This document shows positions 26,906 to 34,772 of a stretch of 64,000 nucleotides of DNA, piece after piece. The translations under genes were made by a program, and so were the position numbers. Source of the stretch: SFEB01 sp964612455 (GTDB lineage Bacteria > Bacillota > Clostridia > Christensenellales > CAG-314); assembly GCA_964612455.1 (NCBI GenBank), contig CAZTCB010000004.1:3637-67636 (forward strand), given 5' to 3'. Under the pieces are notes generated by a model. It was not told the origin of the DNA, ran no database searches, and saw nothing but the letters and a program-made list of their open reading frames with translations. The first letter of the stretch is position 1. Each line of letters begins with the position of its first letter.

Positions 26906-27550
26906 ATGAAAAAAACCATTGTTGCCCCCAGTATTTTATCTGCCGATTTCGCCGCCATGGGAGAAGCGGTAAAACAACTCGGCGTCGACGGAGCGGACTG
27001 GATACATGTCGACGTAATGGACGGTGTTTTCGTGCCAAATATCAGTTTTGGTCAAAAAATGGTAAAGGATATCAGACCTTTGACGGCATTGCCCTTGGAC
27101 GTGCACTTGATGATAGTCAATCCCGAAAGATATATCGAACAATTTGCCGACAGGGGGGCTGATTTTATCACTATTCATATCGAATCCACCGACAACGTCC
27201 CGCAGGCTCTCTCGGCAATAAAAAAATGCGGTAAAAAAGTCGGTCTGTCTATCAAGCCGGCTACACCGGTGAGCGCGCTTGCTCCGTATATCGACGATAT
27301 CGACCTCATACTCGTGATGTCGGTTGAGCCGGGGTTTGGCGGACAAAAGTTTAATCCCGTTGCGATAGAAAAAATAAAAGAGTGCAAACAACTCGTAGGC
27401 AACAGGGATATACTTATCGAGGTGGACGGCGGTATAACGGAAGAAAACGTTGCCGACGTTCGTGCCGCAGGCGCAGATGCGGTCGTTGCGGGTAGTACGG
27501 TTTTTTCTGCTCGGGATAAAGCCGCGACGATTAAACGTTTGCAAGGCTGA
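26906..27550 (+). CDS. rpe: Ribulose-phosphate 3-epimerase
   Basis: TIM-barrel epimerase that interconverts ribulose 5-phosphate and xylulose 5-phosphate. Recognisable family blocks: APSILSADFA near the N-terminus (catalytic Asp in SADF), WIHVDVMDGVFVPN (metal His and Asp), DVHLM (His), SVEPGFGGQKF and EVDGGI with the second catalytic Asp, then AGSTVF. Length is 214, normal. AAAGGAG precedes the start. The position after rsgA is conserved in Firmicutes. The spoVM candidate follows after 52 bases. Confidence 0.95.
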   Translation: MKKTIVAPSILSADFAAMGEAVKQLGVDGADWIHVDVMDGVFVPNISFGQKMVKDIRPLTALPLDVHLMIVNPERYIEQFADRGADFITIHIESTDNVPQALSAIKKCGKKVGLSIKPATPVSALAPYIDDIDLILVMSVEPGFGGQKFNPVAIEKIKECKQLVGNRDILIEVDGGITEENVADVRAAGADAVVAGSTVFSARDKAATIKRLQG

Positions 27551-27602
27551 CGAGTAATTAACTTAATTTTTCGCCTATGCATAGTATAAAGCGGAGGTGT
27601 GT

Positions 27603-27683
27603 ATGAAAATAGTCTGTTACAAGGTTCCGCGTGCGGTGTCCGTATTTTTTAAATTGTTTTTTTTCAAAAAGGTCATCAGATAA
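27603..27683 (+). CDS. spoVM: Candidate SpoVM, 26-residue spore coat-anchoring peptide
   Basis: A 26-codon frame, far too short for usual gene-finding, with a strong GCGGAGGT site 8 bases before ATG. The B. subtilis SpoVM peptide is also exactly 26 residues; from memory of that sequence the shared positions are M1, K2, K7, P9, a basic residue at 10 and a basic residue at 17, with hydrophobic residues at 3, 8, 15, 16 and 20. P9 is the helix-breaking residue important in SpoVM, which binds positively curved forespore membrane and recruits SpoIVA. The rest forms an amphipathic, Phe-rich helix with basic residues at the end. The location just after rpe is close to the B. subtilis setting (rsgA-rpe-thiN-spoVM). 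thiN is absent here. A terminator follows at once. The alternative is a chance frame. Confidence 0.72.
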   Translation: MKIVCYKVPRAVSVFFKLFFFKKVIR

Positions 27684-27698
27684 AGCCAAATCATGGTC

Positions 27699-27726
27699 AA
27701 AATCGCCCGAAAGGGCGATTTTTTTA
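27699..27726 (+). terminator. Intrinsic terminator after spoVM candidate
   Basis: AATCGCCC-GAAA-GGGCGATT hairpin (27701-27720) with a stable GNRA-like loop followed by TTTTTATTTT. It ends the long yicC-to-rpe run. Confidence 0.92.
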
Positions 27727-27782
27727 TTTTTAAAACAGTCGTCCCAAAAAAATAAAAAGTAAAACATATTTCAAAAATAGGC

Positions 27783-27811
27783 TTGCTTAATGCCGAAGAA
27801 AAAGTTATAAT
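27783..27811 (+). promoter_or_regulatory. Sigma-A-type promoter of nitroreductase / malic enzyme unit
   Basis: TTGCTT (27783-27788), a 17-base spacer and TATAAT (27806-27811). ATAGGAGG follows before the ATG at 27836. Confidence 0.8.
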
Positions 27812-27835
27812 AAAAAAGAAATATAGGAGGTCGGT

Positions 27836-28351
27836 ATGAACGAAACTATTTTAACCTTAACGACTCGCAAGAGTAGCAGGCTTTATAAAAACGAGCATAT
27901 CACGAAAGAAGAAATGCAGCAAATCGTCGTCGCAGGGTTATCTGCGCCGAGCGGACGTAATCTGCAGACGCCGCGTCTGGTGGTCGTTACCGATGAAAAA
28001 ACGGTGGGAGAACTGTCCCGACTCAATGCTGCCGTTGCAGGATTTGACAGCGATCCGTTTTACGGAGCACGGGACGTAATAGTCGTGCTTGCCAAAAAAG
28101 AATGTACGTATATTTATGACGGTAGTCTTGCTATGGGCAACTTGCTCAACGCCGCATGGTCGTTGGGCGTTGATTGTCGTTGGATTCATCGCGCTAAAGA
28201 GGTCTTTGAGTCGGACGAGGGCAAGCGACTGCTTAACGATTGGGGAGTTAAAGACGACGTAGAGGGGATTGGTTTTTGTATTCTCGGTCATGCCGCCGAC
28301 GATAAGGAAAAGACGCAAATTCAACCCGGTCGTGTTTTTTACGTCGATTAA
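27836..28351 (+). CDS. Nitroreductase-family FMN-dependent oxidoreductase
   Basis: FMN-binding nitroreductase-fold protein of 171 residues. The N-terminal TRKSSRLYKNEHIT (about 10-23) corresponds to the family's 'RrSvR-y---pv' FMN phosphate-binding region; APSGRNLQTPRLVVV (about 37-51) matches the 'APSg-N-QpwrfvVv' block; the middle GSLAMGNLLNAAWSLGVDCRWI is the family's 'gaa-qNllLaA---Glgs-wi' helix; and the end has a GFCILGHA segment (family 'g-i-lGy'). The physiological substrate is unknown, since nitro compounds are usually not the natural one. It shares a transcript with the malic enzyme gene, 17 bases downstream, which may suggest an NAD(P)H-linked role. Confidence 0.85.
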   Translation: MNETILTLTTRKSSRLYKNEHITKEEMQQIVVAGLSAPSGRNLQTPRLVVVTDEKTVGELSRLNAAVAGFDSDPFYGARDVIVVLAKKECTYIYDGSLAMGNLLNAAWSLGVDCRWIHRAKEVFESDEGKRLLNDWGVKDDVEGIGFCILGHAADDKEKTQIQPGRVFYVD

Positions 28352-28368
28352 GACAAAGGAGCGGATAC

Positions 28369-29544
28369 ATGAAAAATTCTTTAGCATTAGAAAAACACTT
28401 TGAATGGAAAGGCAAAGTAGAGACTAAGGTAAAAGTCCCTGTCGATACGTTGGAGCAACTCGCCGTCGCATATACTCCCGGAGTCGCGGACGCTTGTATG
28501 GCGATAAAAGAACAACCGGAACTCAGTTTTGAATTGACGGGACGCGCCAACGCCGTTGCCGTTATTACCGACGGCACGGCGATACTCGGTCTCGGCAATA
28601 TCGGTCCGGAGGCGGGCATGCCTGTCATGGAAGGTAAATGCGCTTTGTTTAAACGTTTCGGCAACGTGGACGCGGTTCCGCTTTGTCTGCGTACTACCGA
28701 TACGGAGGAAATAATAAAAACAATCAAGTACCTCGAAGGCAGTTTCGGCGGCATCAACCTCGAAGATATCGCCGCTCCGCGTTGTTTTGAAATAGAGACG
28801 CGACTGAAAAAAGAACTTTCGATACCTGTTTTTCACGATGATCAGCATGGTACGGCTATCGTTGTCGGGGCGGCTCTTATTAATGCGCTAAAAGTGGTAA
28901 AAAAGGACATCGGCGACGTGAAAGTGGTAGTTAACGGCGCGGGTGCGGCAGGTACGGCGATATCCAAGTACCTTATCTATATGGGTGTAAACGACCTCGT
29001 GGTTTGCGACAGGTTTGGTATAATAAACCAAGACGACGACACTTTGACGCCGGCTCATGCCGAGCTTGCCGGGTTGACTAACAAATACGGAAAAAAAGGT
29101 TCTCTTGCCGACGCTTTGGTAGGTGCCGACGTATTTATAGGAGTATCCGTCGGCAACGTCGTGACAACTGAAATGGTGTCAAAGATGGCGAAAAACGCAA
29201 TAGTCTTTGCGATGGCAAATCCGATTCCTGAAATATCGCCGGAGGATGCAAAAAAAGGCGGTGCCGCGATTGTCGGCACAGGGAGCAGTAAATATCCCAA
29301 CCAGATAAACAACGCCTTGGTTTTTCCGGGGATATTCAGAGGCGCACTTGACGCGAGAGCAAGCGACGTGAACATGCAGATGATGGTTGCCGCAAGCCGC
29401 GGCATTGCTTCTGCAATATCGGATGCGGAGCTTTCCGTTGAAAACATTTTGCCGAAAGCGGTTGACGAAAGAGCACACAAAGCGGTTGCCGTGGCGGTAG
29501 CGAAAGCTGCGCGAGACAGCGGAGTTGCTCGGATTGATACTTAG
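28369..29544 (+). CDS. Malic enzyme (malate dehydrogenase, oxaloacetate-decarboxylating)
   Basis: Converts malate to pyruvate and CO2 with reduction of NAD(P)+. The 391-residue form is the short bacterial type without a phosphotransacetylase domain. The Tyr of the catalytic dyad lies in AVAYTPGVA, the catalytic Lys in PVMEGKCALFKRF (family PVMEGK--LFK), metal-binding residues in GGINLEDIAAPRCFEIE, and FHDDQHGTAIV is fully canonical. The NAD-binding motif is VVNGAGAAGTAI. It is preceded by AAAGGAGC and shares a promoter with the nitroreductase. Whether NAD or NADP is used cannot be decided safely from the sequence. A strong terminator follows. Confidence 0.94.
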   Translation: MKNSLALEKHFEWKGKVETKVKVPVDTLEQLAVAYTPGVADACMAIKEQPELSFELTGRANAVAVITDGTAILGLGNIGPEAGMPVMEGKCALFKRFGNVDAVPLCLRTTDTEEIIKTIKYLEGSFGGINLEDIAAPRCFEIETRLKKELSIPVFHDDQHGTAIVVGAALINALKVVKKDIGDVKVVVNGAGAAGTAISKYLIYMGVNDLVVCDRFGIINQDDDTLTPAHAELAGLTNKYGKKGSLADALVGADVFIGVSVGNVVTTEMVSKMAKNAIVFAMANPIPEISPEDAKKGGAAIVGTGSSKYPNQINNALVFPGIFRGALDARASDVNMQMMVAASRGIASAISDAELSVENILPKAVDERAHKAVAVAVAKAARDSGVARIDT

Positions 29545-29574
29545 TATAAAGCGTTAAAAACTATTTTGCGATTA

Positions 29575-29613
29575 AACACCGTTTGCGGAAAAAAAGCCGC
29601 AAACGGTGTTTTG
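29575..29613. terminator. Intrinsic terminator between malic enzyme and the convergent integrase pseudogene
   Basis: AACACCGTTTGCGG (29575-29588) pairs perfectly with CCGCAAACGGTGTT (29597-29610), loop AAAAAAAG, followed by TTGTC. The U-run is weak but the 14-bp stem is very stable, and it can act in both directions. Confidence 0.8.
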
Positions 29614-30459
29614 TCAATAAGTAAGCCTTAAACGGTCGAGTATGGTTCGATGTTCCTTGCCTGTCGATATGAGATATATTCTCGTTGTGTCGATATTTGA
29701 GTGACCGAGCACGTCGGACAATCTTATCAAATCGTGACATTGTTCGTAAAACGTTTTTGCAAACAGATGTCTGAGGTTGTGGGGATAGACTTTTGTTTCT
29801 TCTATCCCGGCAAATTTGCTTGCTTTTTTCAACTCCCGCCACACGTGTCGGCGGTCCATAGGATTTTGTTCCCGAGTAATGAAAATATAGCCGTGCGTTA
29901 TTTTGTTATCTTTGGCATATTCGAGCAATTGTTTGGACAGCGCGATAGGAAACAGGACGGTTCTGATTTTTCCTTTAAGGGTAATATCGGCTTTGCCTCT
30001 CAGTATGTTTTCTATCGTGATAAACCTGAGTTCGGAGACGCGTATTCCCGTAGAACAAATGGTTTCTATAAGCAGTAGCAGTTTTTTGGTTTTCGGATTG
30101 CCTTTTAGCGCGTTTATTATTTTAGCGTATTCTCTTCGTGTCAAATCTTTGTTTTCATCGCGAAACAGCTGTCTTTAGACGACGAGATATTTTACTTTCC
30201 AAGCAAATCGGTTTTTATAAATAAAAAACTTGTTGATTGCGGCGAGATAACCGTTGATTGTACTCGGCGCAAATCGTTTTTTTATAAGGTATTTTTTCCA
30301 TTCTATGGCTGTATCCTTATCTGCCGCCCGTCCGTTTAAAAACTCAGAAAAAGCAGAAATATTGTTAACGTATTTTTCTACGGTCTTTATTCCGCGTTCT
30401 TCCGCTTTTAGTTTTTTTTCAAAACTCGTTAGTTCTTTTTGTGTCAAAAAAATTGCCAT
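29614..30459 (-). pseudogene. Tyrosine recombinase/integrase interrupted by one in-frame TAA codon
   Basis: Two open frames on the same strand and in the same reading frame, 30459-30175 (94 codons) and 30174-29614, separated only by a TAA at 30177-30175. Read through, they give one 281-residue tyrosine recombinase. The N-terminal SAM-like core-binding domain (SAPSTINGYLAAINKFF-type helix) runs to the stop; immediately after it comes RQLFRDENKDLTRREY. In relatives I know, the interrupted segment reads K-x-QRQ-x-F, so the TAA sits where a Gln (CAA) is expected. All catalytic residues survive: Arg in GIRVSELR, Lys at KGK, HNLRH (His and Arg), GHSNIDTTRIYL (His and Tyr). AAAGGAG precedes the start. 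Decay is recent, or the product is made as two parts or by readthrough. Confidence 0.85.
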
Positions 30460-30483
30460 TTGTTACTCCTTTGCATTTTTATT

Positions 30484-30513
30484 AATAAAAAAACTCCGCA
30501 CAAAGCGGAGTTT
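30484..30513 (-). terminator. Intrinsic terminator downstream of ttcA
   Basis: On the minus strand AAACTCCGC, loop TTTGT, GCGGAGTTT followed by TTTTTATTAAT. It lies after the ttcA stop and before the integrase start. Confidence 0.9.
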
Positions 30514-30533
30514 CGTTATTTGTTAAAAAATAT

Positions 30534-31286
30534 TTATTCGTTTTGTTCCTTTTTGTATTTTTCTTCTATATCATTCCACAAATTGTATCTTTCGCTACTC
30601 ATGATGGCAGCTCCGATGCGATCTTTTGCAAAAGGAACGTTGTTATTGATGCTTTTTATAAGGTCTTTCATCGACTGTCTCTGGGTATGTTTGTCTGCGG
30701 GACAGGGATTGAACGCGACGGGGAGTTTTTGTTGAGTCGCATATGCCGCGATGTCTTTTTCTTCGATAAAAATCATCGGTCTTATCAAAGACACCTTGCT
30801 TCGGCTCATGTAGTTTTTAGGCGCGAAAGTATTGAGACGTCCTTCAAAAATCATACTTAAGAAAAACGTTTCTATGACGTCGTCTTTGTGATGTCCCAAC
30901 GCGAGTTTGTTGCAGCCGTGTTTAATTAACGCCGTGTTGAGTGCGCCGCGGCGCATTTTGCTGCAAAGGCTGCAAGGATTGGTTTCTTTTCTTACGTCAA
31001 AGATTATTTCGGCGATATCGGTTTTTTCGATGACGTAGGGTATCGACAGTTGCTTGCACCACTCTGAGATACCGTCAAAACACATGTCTTTAAAACCCAT
31101 GTCTACCGTTATTGCGAGAATATTAAATTTTTGCGGTGAAAATCTTTGATAAGCTTTCAGTAGCGCCAATAAAGTCAAGCTGTCTTTGCCGCCGCTCACG
31201 CCTACCGCGATATCGTCGCCGTCTTGTATCATATCAAATTGTGTAATTGCCTTTCTGAACGGCGCCAATAGTTGTTGAGTTTTCAT
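30534..31286 (-). CDS. ttcA: TtcA-family tRNA 2-thiolation PP-loop ATPase
   Basis: PP-loop ATPase of the TtcA group, which adenylates C32 of some tRNAs for 2-thiolation using an Fe-S cluster. I choose the ATG at 31286 because GGAGG lies 7 bases upstream, giving 250 residues. The PP-loop is SGGKDS (31-36); the cluster cysteines C105 and C108 are in NPCSLCSKMRRG, followed by GHHKDDVIETF, and the third cysteine is in AFNPCPADKH. The overall pattern RPMIFIEEKDI is typical. Related group members can act in other sulfur-transfer reactions, so the exact tRNA position is inferred. It has its own promoter, divergent from that of the MBL-fold gene. Confidence 0.87.
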   Translation of the reverse strand: MKTQQLLAPFRKAITQFDMIQDGDDIAVGVSGGKDSLTLLALLKAYQRFSPQKFNILAITVDMGFKDMCFDGISEWCKQLSIPYVIEKTDIAEIIFDVRKETNPCSLCSKMRRGALNTALIKHGCNKLALGHHKDDVIETFFLSMIFEGRLNTFAPKNYMSRSKVSLIRPMIFIEEKDIAAYATQQKLPVAFNPCPADKHTQRQSMKDLIKSINNNVPFAKDRIGAAIMSSERYNLWNDIEEKYKKEQNE

Positions 31287-31304
31287 TATTACCTCCATTG
31301 TTTT

Positions 31305-31333
31305 ATTTTAACAGACAAAAGGTTTGTCGCCAA
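31305..31333 (-). promoter_or_regulatory. Sigma-A-type promoter of ttcA
   Basis: On the minus strand TTGGCG (31333-31328), a 17-base spacer and TAAAAT (31310-31305), shortly before the ttcA ribosome-binding site; the leader is under 20 bases. Confidence 0.65.
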
Positions 31334-31372
31334 CCGTTTTTACCTCTTTTTTCGGGATTTTTTACCTTATCG

Positions 31373-31401
31373 TTGCCAAAAAGCGCGTTTTGATATATAA
31401 T
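31373..31401 (+). promoter_or_regulatory. Sigma-A-type promoter of the MBL-fold gene and aro operon
   Basis: TTGCCA (31373-31378), a 17-base spacer and TATAAT (31396-31401). The leader to the ATG at 31475 is about 67 bases, with an AAGGAGG site just before the start. I see no attenuator or T-box in this leader, although the genes downstream are biosynthetic. Confidence 0.8.
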
Positions 31402-31474
31402 AAATCCGACGAAACAAAACGGTTTGGCATAACCGAAAACGAATTATTACGATTAAAAGAAGGAGGCTTAACAG

Positions 31475-32803
31475 ATGGCAAATAAAAAATCCGACACAAC
31501 TAAAAAAACAAAATCCAAGTCAACTCAACGCAAGGAAATCGGTGCGTTTGCGGCAGGAGCGGTTGCCGCGGGAGCAGTTGCCGCCAAGGCCGCAAAAAAA
31601 GGAAAAAATAAAAAACAAAAAAAGAGAATTAATACCGTTGCGTTTATACTCGTGCTCATAGTTATCGTGTGCGGCGCCATGTACTACATGGATATTACGC
31701 CGTTTGATTTTGAAATAAGCGGAGATACCTTCAAGTTTTATACGTATACGCCTATTATTCCCGTCAGAGATATAGGAGATTTGCAACTGACGGATTTTCG
31801 TCTGCACGTCATCGACGTCAATCAGGGGGATTGTTTATTTCTTCAACTCCCCGACGGGAAAAACATGTTGATAGACGGTGCAAAAAAGAGCGATACGGTT
31901 GCCAACGGCATCATAGAGTACCTTCTGTCCGATGTCAACGGCATTGCGGTCGACGGCAAAGTAGTCATAGATTACGTAGTGCTTTCACACACCGATGCTG
32001 ACCATTGCGGCAGTCTTGACGACGTGATAAAGAGCGACAAAATCGACGTAAAAAGCGTCTATCGTCCGCTTGTTTTGTCGAGTTACTCGGGAGATCCGTT
32101 AAAGTCGTACATATCGGCAAACAACCTCAGCTGTTCTACCATATCGACCACGGTGTACAAAGAGTTTGTTCAGGCGGTTGACGAAGAACAAGACTGTACT
32201 ACGTATTACAACCTCGGCAGTCGTACGTTGCAGGGTGACGGGTATACCATGTATTTTTTCAACCCGACGATAGATATGTATCAGGATATCAAGTCCGCTC
32301 AGGATAAAAACAACGTTTCGCCGATTATTATCCTCGACCTCGAGGTGGCAGGTAGAAAAATAGCACTGACGGGTGACGCCGATAAAGTGCAGGAAAATAA
32401 TTTTATTGCGCAACTTTCCGACAATGATTACGGCATAGATGCCGAGTTTTGCGACGTCGACGTGTTGAAAGTCGCCCATCACGGCGGAAAAGAGTCCACC
32501 AACAGCGAGTTTTTAAACGTGGTAAAACCCGAATACGCTCTGATAAGCGTCGGGGCAAAAAATACTTACGGTCATCCTACGCAGGAGACGTTGCAGCGCC
32601 TAGATAATATCGGTTGCAAGACGATATACCGCACCGACCAAAGCGGCAGCATCGTTCTTACCGTTACTTCGGACGGTAGTCTCGATTTCAGCGTGACCGG
32701 CGGCGTCGTGTCCGCGTCGGCGACCACTCGACTTTATCGTTACGACTTTTTTGCCGTGTATACAGGTCTCGTTAATTCGGCAAAACAATACATGGCTGCG
32801 TGA
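31475..32803 (+). CDS. Membrane-anchored ComEC-like metallo-beta-lactamase-fold hydrolase
   Basis: A 442-residue protein with an Ala/Lys-rich, positively charged N-terminus (1-50), one membrane segment (about 53-72) and an extracellular MBL-fold domain. The domain matches the C-terminal hydrolase domain of ComEC: DVNQGDCLFLQLPDGKNMLIDG (in pieces at 114-135), metal motif HTDADH (172-177), LTGDAD, VAHHGGKEST, and the typical ending with SVGAKNTYGHP and YRTDQSGSI. It lacks the ComEC channel domain, so it is not a DNA importer itself; related free-standing proteins may act on nucleic acids or other phosphodiesters. It stops 1 base before the start of the aroC-aroB gene, so the two are cotranscribed. 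A functional link to chorismate synthesis is not obvious. Confidence 0.85.
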   Translation: MANKKSDTTKKTKSKSTQRKEIGAFAAGAVAAGAVAAKAAKKGKNKKQKKRINTVAFILVLIVIVCGAMYYMDITPFDFEISGDTFKFYTYTPIIPVRDIGDLQLTDFRLHVIDVNQGDCLFLQLPDGKNMLIDGAKKSDTVANGIIEYLLSDVNGIAVDGKVVIDYVVLSHTDADHCGSLDDVIKSDKIDVKSVYRPLVLSSYSGDPLKSYISANNLSCSTISTTVYKEFVQAVDEEQDCTTYYNLGSRTLQGDGYTMYFFNPTIDMYQDIKSAQDKNNVSPIIILDLEVAGRKIALTGDADKVQENNFIAQLSDNDYGIDAEFCDVDVLKVAHHGGKESTNSEFLNVVKPEYALISVGAKNTYGHPTQETLQRLDNIGCKTIYRTDQSGSIVLTVTSDGSLDFSVTGGVVSASATTRLYRYDFFAVYTGLVNSAKQYMAA

Positions 32804-32804
32804 T

Positions 32805-34772
32805 ATGCTCAAGTTTTTTGCAAAAGGTTTTTCGCACGGAAAGGGCTATTTGTGTACCGCCGTCGGTTTGCCGGACGGGTTTAAGATAGACGTCGCCGCC
32901 GTAGAACACCAGCTGTTTCGTCGTCGCGAAGGCGTGGGGCGCAGTCCGCGAATGAGTATTGAAAACGATAAAATCACCTTTTTGAGCGGACTTGACGGCG
33001 AAGGTCGTACTAACGGCAGACCGTTAAAGTTTTTTATTGCCAACGCTGATGACGCCTTGGCTGAAAAACCACCCGTTACCGCATTGAGAAGCGGACATGC
33101 CGACCTCGTCGGTTGTGAAAAATACGGTCTTGACGACGCCCGATTGGTTTGCGAACTTTCGTCGGCGCGACGTACCGTTGCGTATACCGCATACGGAGCC
33201 ATCTGCAGACAGATGCTTGAAAAAGAGAATATATTTTTCGATTCGCGAGTTACGCAGATAGGCGGCGTAAAAACAGACGAATGCGACGATTTTGTTTCTC
33301 GTTGCGCAGCGGAAATACGTTCCGCCCGCGACGACGGTGACAGCCTCGGCGGTAAAGTAAAAGTGTTTTGTCGCGGGTTGAAAATCGGTCTCGGCAATAT
33401 GATTGATTACGAAGGACGCTTTGACGGAATAATCGCGCATGCTTTGATGGGTATACCTTCCGTCAAAAGTGTGGAAATCGGACTCGGCTCGTCTTACGCG
33501 GATAAAAGAAACGGCGCTGTCGCCGACAAATTAATAGTAAACGACGGTAAAATAATATACGATACCAACAATTGCGGCGGTATAGTCGGCGGCTTGACGA
33601 CAGGTAACGATATAGAGGTTACGCTGACCGTCAAACCCGTTCCGACTACGAGGCAGGGAGTGGAGACGATAGACTCGATTACTAAAGAAAAAACGATTTC
33701 GCATTACGAGCGTAGCGACGTTTGCGTGGTGAACAACGTCGGCGTAATTGCCGAAAACGTGCTTGCCGCCACCGTTCTCGACGTTTTTCTTAAAAATAAA
33801 AATGCGTCTGTTCGTTACGAAAAGTTTGATAAAAATAATATAAAGGGCAACAAGGTTTTCGTAGTGGATGCGAGCGTTTTGCCGCTGATAGACGTTTCGG
33901 GCGAAAAGGTGTTTGCGATAAACGACGCGGAGAAAGAAAAAAACCTTTTTACCGTTGAAAAATTACTTAAGTTTTTTAACGACAACGGCTTAAATCGTAC
34001 GGACAGTGTCGTTGCCGTAGGCGGCGGAGCATTGCTGGATACCGTCGGATTTGCAGCGGCGGTATTTAAGCGGGGGATAGGAGTTTGTTTTGTTCCGACT
34101 ACTTTGCTGTCTATGACGGACGCGGCGCATGGCGGAAAAAACGCGGTAAATTTCGACGGAATAAAAAACGTTGCGGGCACTTTTTATTTGCCAAAAACGG
34201 TAATTGTCGATTTCGATTTTTTAAACGGCGACTACGAGCGACTTAAACGAGAGGGTTTTGGCGAAATAGTCAAATGCGCCTTGCTCGACAACAAGGTGAT
34301 GACCGAGATAAAAGCGTCCGCGGATTTAAAGAAACTCGTCAGACTTTGCGTCGAGTTTAAAAACGAAGTGGTCGAAAGAGATCCTACCGACTTGTTTTGG
34401 CGCAATCAACTCAATCTCGGACATACTTTCGGTCACGCTTTTGAGCGAGTTTTCGGTTTGTCGCATGGCGAGGCGGTATTACAGGGATTGTATTACGAAA
34501 CCATGCTTGCAACCTTTATCGGCGAGACAGACGGTGATTTTTCAAAAAAAACACTTGATTTTTTGTCCGATTACGTAGTTCCGATACGAGTTACGCCTAC
34601 CGACGTCGATAGAATACTCGTGTTGTGCGCCGCCGACAAAAAAAACGAAAATCAGGAAATAACTTTTGTTTTTGCCGCACCGTATTTCGATTTTAATCCA
34701 AAAAGCGTTGATTTGTTTACGTTGAAGGAGTTTTTTTGCCAATGTCCGATACTTATGAGGAAAAAACTTTAA
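32805..34772 (+). CDS. Fused chorismate synthase (AroC) and 3-dehydroquinate synthase (AroB)
   Basis: One 655-residue frame with two enzymes. Residues 1 to about 330 resemble chorismate synthase: GFSHG (8-12, catalytic His region), GLPDG, RSGHAD (95-100), KYGLDDAR, SSARRT (119-124), a GDSLGGKV block, GLG, HALMGIPSVKSVEIG, TNNCGGIVGGLTTG and KPVPT. Some hallmark residues differ from the canonical RPGHAD, SSARET and GRHDPC (here RSDVC). Residues about 349-655 are 3-dehydroquinate synthase: AVGGGALLD (404-412), VPTTLLSMTDA, metal ligands E487 (GFGEIVK), H540 (LGHTFGH) and H554 (HGEAV). The start is the ATG at 32805, one base after the previous stop. The order is reversed relative to the pathway (AroB first step, AroC last). 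Confidence 0.88.
   Translation: MLKFFAKGFSHGKGYLCTAVGLPDGFKIDVAAVEHQLFRRREGVGRSPRMSIENDKITFLSGLDGEGRTNGRPLKFFIANADDALAEKPPVTALRSGHADLVGCEKYGLDDARLVCELSSARRTVAYTAYGAICRQMLEKENIFFDSRVTQIGGVKTDECDDFVSRCAAEIRSARDDGDSLGGKVKVFCRGLKIGLGNMIDYEGRFDGIIAHALMGIPSVKSVEIGLGSSYADKRNGAVADKLIVNDGKIIYDTNNCGGIVGGLTTGNDIEVTLTVKPVPTTRQGVETIDSITKEKTISHYERSDVCVVNNVGVIAENVLAATVLDVFLKNKNASVRYEKFDKNNIKGNKVFVVDASVLPLIDVSGEKVFAINDAEKEKNLFTVEKLLKFFNDNGLNRTDSVVAVGGGALLDTVGFAAAVFKRGIGVCFVPTTLLSMTDAAHGGKNAVNFDGIKNVAGTFYLPKTVIVDFDFLNGDYERLKREGFGEIVKCALLDNKVMTEIKASADLKKLVRLCVEFKNEVVERDPTDLFWRNQLNLGHTFGHAFERVFGLSHGEAVLQGLYYETMLATFIGETDGDFSKKTLDFLSDYVVPIRVTPTDVDRILVLCAADKKNENQEITFVFAAPYFDFNPKSVDLFTLKEFFCQCPILMRKKL

Noticed and set aside
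29614..30459. Frameshift as the cause of the split integrase
   Set aside because: Both parts are in the same frame and separated by one TAA codon, so it is a nonsense change.
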